Below, in pieces: positions 23,422 through 29,400 of a stretch of DNA of 39,660 nt. The notes below the pieces were generated by a model. It made no database searches. It saw nothing but the letters and a program-made list of their open reading frames with translations, and was not told the origin of the DNA. The stretch is taken from contig DXCL01000043.1 of assembly GCA_019115995.1 (NCBI GenBank), positions 1 through 39,660 of the forward strand, written 5' to 3'. This DNA comes from Candidatus Borkfalkia avistercoris (GTDB taxonomy: Bacteria; Bacillota; Clostridia; Christensenellales; Borkfalkiaceae). The position numbers were made by a program, and so were the translations under genes. How positions within the stretch are numbered: position 1 is the stretch's first letter; the number at the start of each line of letters is the position of its first letter.

Positions 23422-24258
23422 TCATATCTCCGCGTAGACGACGGAAATATCGTCGCGCAGTTTATTGCGCACGAATTTTTCGCAGTCGGGATCCGCGTCC
23501 TGCGCGGCGTGCAGGCGCCCGAGCGCGGGCAGGATCCCGTTTGCCGAAACCTCCTCGATGAGCGCCGCCGGGGAAGGGTACAGCCCGAACAGGTCGTAAA
23601 TTTCCGCAAAGCCGTCGGAAAAAACCAGCACGTCGCGCACTTCGCAAAGCGGGATCTTCCCGGTGAGCGCGGTATCCAGCCCGTCAGTCGTGTGCGAGAG
23701 CGCGCCGTACCCCTCGGGCGTATTCATCTTCGCGCGGTTTTGCAATATATACGGCCTGATATCCGCAAACGCTTCGCGCAGCGTTTTGCCCGTGCGGGCG
23801 GCGATCTCTTTCATGCGGCCGAAATTGATATTGTCCAGTTCGACGAGCCGCGTATCGAGAATATGCAGCACCTCTCCGCTCTTTTTCCGAATGACGGCTA
23901 CCGTATCGCCGAGCGAATAATATTCCAGATATCCGCCCCTCTCCCTGACAACGGAAACGACCGCCGAAGGCTTATCCTTCACCCGATCGGCGCCGTCAAA
24001 GCGCAAATACTCCGCCGCGACCGCCCGGACGCCGTCCGCGAGGATATCCTCTATCTCCCTGTCTTCATGCAGCGCGGCGCACAGATACGCGCGGTACCTG
24101 CGCGCAAACCACGCCGCGTCCGTCTCCGCGTCCGTTACCCTTTCGCCCGAAACGCCCGTGGCGCCGTCTATGACGAAAGCGCAGCGCTCGTCTGCGTAAA
24201 GGGCGTCTTCACAGTATTCCCGCCGCGCGCCCGCGATGTAAGTATAAATTTTATGCAT
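23422..24258 (-). CDS. PP2C-like serine/threonine phosphatase family protein
   Basis: The 278-residue protein has the PP2C fold markers: CEDALYADERCAFVIDGATG with metal-binding acids (the D-G in VIDGATG), SAVVSVVRERGGYLEYYSLGDT, LVFSDGFAEI with another metal Asp, and the terminal RDDISVVYAE. The metal residues appear intact, so it is probably an active Mn/Mg phosphatase. No transmembrane or sensor domain is present. It starts 9 bp after the ilvN stop with GAGGGG as ribosome binding site, so it is the third gene of the T-box-controlled operon; why it is there is unknown. Confidence 0.82.
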   Translation of the reverse strand: MHKIYTYIAGARREYCEDALYADERCAFVIDGATGVSGERVTDAETDAAWFARRYRAYLCAALHEDREIEDILADGVRAVAAEYLRFDGADRVKDKPSAVVSVVRERGGYLEYYSLGDTVAVIRKKSGEVLHILDTRLVELDNINFGRMKEIAARTGKTLREAFADIRPYILQNRAKMNTPEGYGALSHTTDGLDTALTGKIPLCEVRDVLVFSDGFAEIYDLFGLYPSPAALIEEVSANGILPALGRLHAAQDADPDCEKFVRNKLRDDISVVYAEI

Positions 24259-24267
24259 GGCGGCCCC

Positions 24268-24780
24268 TCATCTTTCGCTCTTGCTGACCGACTCGATGGC
24301 GACCGATCCGCCCCGCACCGCCTCCATGCGGGAAAGGTAATACTTTTTGTAAAATTTGAGAATGTCGTCGTTTTCCGACTCCGTTTTTACGCTCTCCAAA
24401 ATGACGCTCGACTTATCGTAATCGGAAACGGAGACCCCGAACACCGCCGCGGAACGGAAGATCTCTTCCTGCTCGTCCTTTTTCAGGGAATGGAGCTTGA
24501 TGAACAGGATCTCCTTTTTATGAATGGGCAGCTCCGTAAAATCGAGCACCTTGATGACCTCTACGCTGCGGTTGAGCTGTTTTTTGATCTGCTCGAAAGT
24601 CTTGTCGTCCCCCATCAGGCTGATGGTCATGCGGGAAACGGTGGGATCCTCCGTCTCTCCGACGGTCAGGCTCTTCAAATTGTACGACTTCCCCGAAAAC
24701 AGCCCGGAAATTTTGGCGAGCACGCCCACGTCGTTTTCCACATACAGCGAGATCCAGCGCTTTTTCATGGCCTGTTGCAT
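24268..24780 (-). CDS. ilvN: Acetolactate synthase, small (regulatory) subunit
   Basis: The 170-residue subunit has an N-terminal ACT domain (about 8-85: WISLYVENDVGVLAKISGLF, then YNLKSLTVGETEDPTVSRM) that binds valine for feedback inhibition, and a C-terminal activation domain (LHSLKKDEQEEI to VESVSKSER). Length is that of IlvH/IlvN proteins. The start at 24780 is preferred over the internal ATG at 24768 because GGAGGG lies 9 bases upstream. It begins one base after the ilvB stop, so translation is coupled. Confidence 0.94.
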   Translation of the reverse strand: MQQAMKKRWISLYVENDVGVLAKISGLFSGKSYNLKSLTVGETEDPTVSRMTISLMGDDKTFEQIKKQLNRSVEVIKVLDFTELPIHKKEILFIKLHSLKKDEQEEIFRSAAVFGVSVSDYDKSSVILESVKTESENDDILKFYKKYYLSRMEAVRGGSVAIESVSKSER

Positions 24781-24781
24781 C

Positions 24782-26527
24782 TTATTTGCCCTCCTTTTTG
24801 AATTCCGTGACCATTTCCGAAAGGGCGTTGCCGCCCGGCACCATGGGAAGCACGTTGCTCTCCCTGTCGATGATAAATTCGATGACGGTGGGCGCCGTTT
24901 TGTTCTGTTCCGCCCTTTCGAACGCGGCGGCGACGTCTTCCCTCCGTTCCACCCTGATCCCCTCTATGCCGTAGCTCTGCGCGAGCCTGACAAAATCGGG
25001 GATATACGGCGGGCATTCGGCATTCGGCGAAGAGCACCATTCGCCGCAGCTTTTGCGCTTGCGCAGACAGGTGCAGGAATATCTGCCCCCGTAAAACATC
25101 TCCTGCCACTGCCGCACGTTGCCGAGATAGCTGTTGTTGAGAATGCAGACGGTGAGCGGGATCTCCTGGCAGACCGCCGTCGCGAGTTCCTGAATGTTCA
25201 TCTGTATGCCGCCGTCGCCCGAAACGCACACGACGGGCATGTCAGGGCAGCCGAGCTTGGCGCCTATGGCGGCGGGGAGCCCGAAGCCCATCGTGCCCAA
25301 TCCGCCCGAAGTGATGAGGCGGCTTTCCCCTTTGAGTTCGAGGAACTGCGTCGTCCACATCTGATTCTGCCCCACGTCCGTCGTAACGATCACGTCGGTA
25401 TAGCGGCGGTTGATCTCGTCTATCACGTCTTTCGGGGTCAGCGCGCCGCCCCCGTCCTGCACGATGGGCTTTTCCTTTTTTATAGCCGTGAGCCGCTCTA
25501 CCCATTCCGAAGTATCGTGTTTTTGCGGCGGCAGGATCTCCGCAAGCTTTTCCAGCGCTTCGCGCGCGTCCGCCACGATGGGAACGTCTACCACGATATT
25601 GCGGGAGATGGACGCCGCGTCTATGTCGATATGTACGATCTTCGCTCCCTTTGCAAACTCCTCGATCTTGCCCGTGATGCGGTCGTTGAAGCGGGTTCCG
25701 ACGGAAAAGAGAAGATCGCATTCGGAAACGGCGGTATTGGCGGCGGCACAGCCGTGCATGCCCATGTTGCCGAGATACAGCGGGTCGTCCGTCGGGATCG
25801 CGCCCTTCCCCATGACCGTCGTAACGACGGGCACCTTCGCCTTTTTCAGAACGGAAAGGAGCGCGTCTCTCCCGCGCGAAATATTAACCCCTCCGCCGAT
25901 GAGCAAGAGCGGCCGCCGCGCGGAGGCGAGCATCTCCGCCGCCTTTTTGAGCTGCCCCATATGTACGCCCGTAGACGGCTTGTAGCTGCGCATGGAGATC
26001 TCCTGCGGGTACTCGTCGGAGCCGAGCGCGTTCTGTATATCCTTGGGAAAATCGACGACGACGGGCCCCGGCTTGCCCGTACGGGCGATATAGAACGCCT
26101 CTCTTATGATGCGGCCGAGATCCTCGCGGCGGCGCACCGTAACGGCGTATTTGCAGATGCTGCGGCAGATGCCCACGATGTCTACTTCCTGAAAGGCGTC
26201 GTTGCCGATGAGATGGGTCGGCACCTGCCCCGTAAAGCAGACCAGAGGCACGCTGTCGAAATTGGCGGTGGCGATGCCCGTAACGAGATTGGTCGCCCCC
26301 GGGCCGCTCGTAACGAGGCACACGCCCGTCTTGCCCGTGGCGCGGGCGTACCCGTCCGCCGCGTGCACGAGCCCCTGTTCGTGGCGGGGAAGCACGACGT
26401 TGAACGCCGTCTCTCCGTACAGAGCGTCAAAAATGTCGATCGCCATGCCGCCGGGGTATGCGAAAAGGGTGTCTACCCCCTCTTCTTTGAGCGCCTTCAC
26501 AAACAGCTGCGTTCCCTTAATTTTCAT
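24782..26527 (-). CDS. ilvB: Acetolactate synthase, large (catalytic) subunit
   Basis: The ThDP- and FAD-dependent enzyme makes 2-acetolactate (valine/leucine) or 2-aceto-2-hydroxybutyrate (isoleucine). It is 581 residues with the three expected domains: the PYR domain with catalytic E50 in LPRHEQG, the central FAD domain, and the PP domain with the ThDP/Mg motif GDGG...LNN (about 437-465). Residues 485-505 carry an insertion with five cysteines (C485, C487, C494, C498, C505) in the active-site loop between RYS and PYIPDFV, where E. coli-type enzymes have a few polar residues. GGAGG lies 9 bases before the ATG, just downstream of a T-box terminator. Confidence 0.96.
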   Translation of the reverse strand: MKIKGTQLFVKALKEEGVDTLFAYPGGMAIDIFDALYGETAFNVVLPRHEQGLVHAADGYARATGKTGVCLVTSGPGATNLVTGIATANFDSVPLVCFTGQVPTHLIGNDAFQEVDIVGICRSICKYAVTVRRREDLGRIIREAFYIARTGKPGPVVVDFPKDIQNALGSDEYPQEISMRSYKPSTGVHMGQLKKAAEMLASARRPLLLIGGGVNISRGRDALLSVLKKAKVPVVTTVMGKGAIPTDDPLYLGNMGMHGCAAANTAVSECDLLFSVGTRFNDRITGKIEEFAKGAKIVHIDIDAASISRNIVVDVPIVADAREALEKLAEILPPQKHDTSEWVERLTAIKKEKPIVQDGGGALTPKDVIDEINRRYTDVIVTTDVGQNQMWTTQFLELKGESRLITSGGLGTMGFGLPAAIGAKLGCPDMPVVCVSGDGGIQMNIQELATAVCQEIPLTVCILNNSYLGNVRQWQEMFYGGRYSCTCLRKRKSCGEWCSSPNAECPPYIPDFVRLAQSYGIEGIRVERREDVAAAFERAEQNKTAPTVIEFIIDRESNVLPMVPGGNALSEMVTEFKKEGK

Positions 26528-26561
26528 AACAAAAACCTCCCGAAAAACTGCGCATTAGAGC

Positions 26562-26854
26562 GCGGTAAGAAAAAACCGCCCTGAACAGCTTACTGCTGTT
26601 CAGGGCGGCGAAATGCCGTGTTACCACCTGAATTCGGAAAAATTCCGCACTCTGTCCGATGCGGGCGGGGAAAAACCGCCGATACCGGTTCCCGTATAAC
26701 GGCGGGAACAGCCGTCGGCGCCTACTCGGTTTTACCTTTGGGGCCGCCGCTCGGGGGCTACCTTCCGCCGCGCCTTTTTGAGAACTTGCACCGACCGTTC
26801 CCTCTCTGCAATAAAATGCGCGGGTACTCCTCCCCGTCATAGCGTTTCCTTATT
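26562..26854 (-). promoter_or_regulatory. T-box leader of ilvB-ilvN-PP2C (probable valine specifier)
   Basis: The minus-strand leader has the conserved antiterminator sequence AGGTGGTAACACGG (26616-26629), whose TGGT can pair with a tRNA acceptor end ACCA, preceded by a stem I with the AGAGAGGG...CGGTGCAA distal features. Pairing CGGGG/CCCCG and CCGCGC/GCGCGG leaves a specifier loop with AGTA on one side and GGAAG-GTA-G on the other. GTA (26759-26761) is best read as the specifier: a valine codon followed by a purine. Uncharged tRNA-Val would then induce the operon. Valine agrees with the gene content and the A73 implied by TGGT; the exact specifier is my manual fold. Confidence 0.85.
26570..26608 (-). 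terminator. T-box terminator
   Basis: A 14-bp stem (CCGCCCTGAACAGC at 26576-26589 with 26595-26608) and six T on the minus strand. Its 5' arm overlaps the CCTGAA that can pair with TTCAGG to form the antiterminator. Confidence 0.9.
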
Positions 26855-26860
26855 GCCGAT

Positions 26861-26890
26861 ATGATAACATATCTCTGCGCGGTTTGTCAA
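26861..26890 (-). promoter_or_regulatory. Promoter of the ilv T-box operon
   Basis: On the minus strand, TTGACA (26885-26890), 18 bp and TATCAT (26861-26866). Confidence 0.75.
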
Positions 26891-26918
26891 CTTTTTTTCA
26901 TGAATTTGCGCGAAGCCC

Positions 26919-26947
26919 TTGACAACGCCCTCTTTTTGTGTTATGCT
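26919..26947 (+). promoter_or_regulatory. Promoter of the GntR-ABC operon
   Basis: TTGACA (26919-26924), 17 bp and TATGCT (26942-26947). The predicted start falls in the 9-bp repeat array that follows. Confidence 0.65.
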
Positions 26948-26982
26948 TAATACAGATAATACAGTTAATACAGTCAATACAA
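26947..26982 (+). repeat. Four 9-bp tandem repeats at the GntR-ABC promoter
   Basis: TTAATACAG, ATAATACAG, TTAATACAG and TCAATACAA lie head to tail from the -10 edge into the leader. The placement suggests a regulator-binding array, probably for the GntR protein encoded next. It is followed by a repeated ACGGGT. Confidence 0.8.
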
Positions 26983-26999
26983 CTACGGGTACGGGTAAA

Positions 27000-27380
27000 A
27001 TGTTGATCAGATTGAAAGGAAAAAAGAACATCTACGAAGAGATCGTAGACGATTATACGCGTTACATTCTTTCGGGCGCGCTTGCGGAGGGAGAAAAACT
27101 GCCCTCCTGCCGCGCGCTCGCGACGCAGCTGGGCATCAACCCGAACACGGTGGAACGCGCTTATGCGGAACTCGAAAGGCAGGGGCTGATACGCACCCTG
27201 CCGAAAAAGGGTGCGTACGTCGCTTACGCGGGCGGCGGGCGGGAGGCGCTTTTCGAAGAGGCTAAGCACAGCATCGCCGCGCTGAAAGGCGCCGGGCTTA
27301 CAAAGGAAGAGCTTTTTGCTTTGGCGGAAAAAATATACGGCAAGACGGAGGAAATCAATGATCGAGATCAAAGGGCTTAA
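27000..27380 (+). CDS. GntR-family regulator, YtrA type
   Basis: The short 126-residue regulator has a GntR winged helix-turn-helix (IYEEIVDDYTRYILSGALAEG, then LPSCRALATQLGINPNTVERAYAELERQGLI, then the wing TLPKKGAYV) and only two short C-terminal helices, as in the YtrA subfamily that represses linked ABC transporter operons. I start it at 27000 because the ATG at 26943 lies inside the -10 and cannot be on the transcript. The ribosome binding site is poor (GGGTA). The gene overlaps the ATPase gene start by 23 bp. Ligand unknown; in relatives the operon responds to cell-wall-active antibiotics. Confidence 0.88.
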   Translation: MLIRLKGKKNIYEEIVDDYTRYILSGALAEGEKLPSCRALATQLGINPNTVERAYAELERQGLIRTLPKKGAYVAYAGGGREALFEEAKHSIAALKGAGLTKEELFALAEKIYGKTEEINDRDQRA

Positions 27381-28236
27381 AAAATCGTTCGGTGCAAAAA
27401 ACGTTCTGGGCGGCGTTTCGCTTTCGATACCGAGCGGCAGCGTGTTCGGGCTGGTCGGCATCAACGGCGCGGGGAAATCCACCCTGCTCCGCCTGATCGC
27501 GGGCGTTTTGCGCGCGGACGAAGGAAAAATTTTAGCGGACGGAGAAGAGATCTTCGAAAACGAAAAAAAGAAGCGGGAATTCTTTTTCCTGCCGGACGAC
27601 CCCTATTACGCGACGGGTACGAACGCGGATAAGCTCATCGGGTTGTACAAAACGTTTTACGATTTCGACGCAGCCGTATTCGCCGAATATGAAAAGCGGT
27701 TTTCCATAAAGCGGAACGTGCCGATACGCAACTTTTCCAAGGGCATGAAGCGGCAGCTGTTCATCGCCATCGCGCTCGCCTGCCGCCCGAAATATCTCCT
27801 GCTCGACGAGGCGTTCGACGGGCTCGATCCCCTCGCGCGGCTGGAATTCAAGCGCGGGCTGATCGCGCTCAACGAAGAGAAAGGCTGCACGGCGGTCATT
27901 TCCAGCCATTCTCTGCGGGAACTGGAAGACATCTGCAACGGGTTCGCCCTGCTCGACGGCGGACAGATCGCCGACGCGGGCGACATTCAGGACGCGCTCG
28001 GAAAGGTGTGCAAATTCCAGATCGCCCTGCCCCGCGAGGCAAGGCGGGAGGATCTCCCCTTTGACCTTTTATCCTTTGAAGCGACGGGCAGGGTGGCAAA
28101 ATTCATCGTTCGCGGAAACAGGGATGAAATCATAAAACAACTGGAAAAGCTCTCGCCCCTCTTCATCGAGGAGATACCCGTGGATTTTGAAGAACTTTTC
28201 CTGTGCGAAGTAAAGGCGAGGGGGTATCTGCAATGA
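27358..28236 (+). CDS. ABC transporter ATP-binding protein (YtrB/EcsA type)
   Basis: The 292-residue ATPase has Walker A GINGAGKST (about 36-44), a relaxed signature NFSKGMKRQ in place of LSGGQ, Walker B LLLDEAFDGLDP and the switch His in SSHSL. After about residue 215 a family-specific C-terminal domain follows. The start at 27358 (MIEIKGLKKSFG) lies inside the end of the regulator gene; GGAGGAAAT stands just before it. It ends with a 4-bp ATGA overlap into the permease gene. Confidence 0.93.
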   Translation: MIEIKGLKKSFGAKNVLGGVSLSIPSGSVFGLVGINGAGKSTLLRLIAGVLRADEGKILADGEEIFENEKKKREFFFLPDDPYYATGTNADKLIGLYKTFYDFDAAVFAEYEKRFSIKRNVPIRNFSKGMKRQLFIAIALACRPKYLLLDEAFDGLDPLARLEFKRGLIALNEEKGCTAVISSHSLRELEDICNGFALLDGGQIADAGDIQDALGKVCKFQIALPREARREDLPFDLLSFEATGRVAKFIVRGNRDEIIKQLEKLSPLFIEEIPVDFEELFLCEVKARGYLQ

Positions 28237-29276
28237 CAAAACTTTTACGCTATGAGATGAAACGCAATCTTCTGCCGGCCGCCGTGTTTTCGGCGATCGC
28301 CTGCCTCATCGTCGGCATCGTGTATATGTCCTCCGACCTTTTCCGCATATCTGTCGCCCCGGGCGGGAACGGCGGGTTCGCCTATATACCGTACGATTCC
28401 CTGATCTCAGCCCCCACCGCCGTGCTCGCCGTGTTGTGCGTAGCCGTGCCGGTCATGCAGTTTTCCTACCGCATGAAGGGGCGAGACATCGACCTATGGT
28501 ATTCCCTTCCCGTAACGCGGGAAAAACTGACGTTTGTAAGGACGCTCGGAGGACTGATGCTCATATTCGTGCCCTATACGCTCTCTTACTGGCTCGGGTT
28601 TGTCATTGTGCTCCTCAGGGAAAACTATTTCGCACTGTACGGTTATCCGCTCTATTACCTCGCCTCCCTTCCGCTCGGCGCGCTCCTGTTCGGCGTTTAC
28701 TCGTTTTTATATACGCGCGCAAGCAACATAGGAGACGGATTGGTCTGCATGGCGGGCTGGACGTTCGCCCTGATGCTCCCCTTTGCGTTTCTGAGCGTGC
28801 GGTTCCCCCGCCTCGATCTACCCCGTTCGTTCAGCGTATGGCAGCTTTCCCCGTTCGGGCTTCTCTCCTGGGCGGCGGATTATTTCAACGAATTCATCTG
28901 CGCGGACGCGCTGCCCGCCCTGCTGCCGCTGGCATGGACGATCCCTCTGACGGTGTTGGAAGGACTGGGCGCCTATACGGGGCTGTTCCTCACGGCGCGG
29001 GCGCACAAAGCGGAAAACGGAGGACAGCTGTCCTCATCCCTTTGGTGTTACAGGGTGCTCGTTCCGGTGTACGTTTTTATTCTCGCGTCTTCACTGTCCG
29101 TCGATGCCATCGGCACGCAGCTCGCCTGTATCGCGGGCGCATTCCTGCTCGTCGGCGGGTTCATCTGCTTCGTCGTGTACCGCCGCTCTTTCAGGCTGAA
29201 AACTTCCGACATCATTACCCTTGCCGCTGCTTTCGGGGCGGGCATACTCGTCTCCGTTCTGTTCGGAATAGTCTGA
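28233..29276 (+). CDS. ABC transporter permease of the GntR-linked operon
   Basis: The 347-residue membrane protein begins MTKLLRYEMKRNLL and has about eight hydrophobic segments: around 14-34, 63-85, 104-135, 140-165, 175-195, 235-258, 270-290 and 300-320, then one at the very end. This is the ABC-2-like permease type found with YtrB ATPases. It lacks strong motifs, so the assignment rests on topology and on the 4-bp overlap with the ATPase gene. Substrate unknown; export or antibiotic sensing is likely. Confidence 0.82.
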   Translation: MTKLLRYEMKRNLLPAAVFSAIACLIVGIVYMSSDLFRISVAPGGNGGFAYIPYDSLISAPTAVLAVLCVAVPVMQFSYRMKGRDIDLWYSLPVTREKLTFVRTLGGLMLIFVPYTLSYWLGFVIVLLRENYFALYGYPLYYLASLPLGALLFGVYSFLYTRASNIGDGLVCMAGWTFALMLPFAFLSVRFPRLDLPRSFSVWQLSPFGLLSWAADYFNEFICADALPALLPLAWTIPLTVLEGLGAYTGLFLTARAHKAENGGQLSSSLWCYRVLVPVYVFILASSLSVDAIGTQLACIAGAFLLVGGFICFVVYRRSFRLKTSDIITLAAAFGAGILVSVLFGIV

Positions 29277-29321
29277 CGATTGCCGCTGCATGAATAAATA
29301 TGCCGATATAATGCAAGACCG

Positions 29322-29353
29322 CCCCGCGATATCTCGCGGGACGGCTTTTTTTC
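29322..29353 (+). terminator. Terminator of the GntR-ABC operon
   Basis: CCG-c-CCCGCGA pairs with TCGCGGG-a-CGG (one C-A mismatch) around TATC, followed by CTTTTTTT. Confidence 0.75.
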
Positions 29354-29400
29354 TGCCATTTTTTAACACATAGTTTCCGCCGCATAGTTCCGCGCCCGTT

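Noticed and set aside
23335-24801. 488-codon plus-strand frame opposite the PP2C gene and ilvN
   Set aside because: It begins across the terminator of the protease gene and shows no protein-like features; antisense shadow.
24524-26584. 686-codon plus-strand frame opposite ilvB/ilvN
   Set aside because: Shadow of the acetolactate synthase genes; no ribosome binding site, low-complexity basic sequence.
26943-27000. Earlier start of the GntR gene at ATG 26943, giving an Asn-Thr-repeat N-terminus
   Set aside because: That ATG lies inside the -10 box, upstream of the expected transcript start, and relatives of this family begin near the winged helix.
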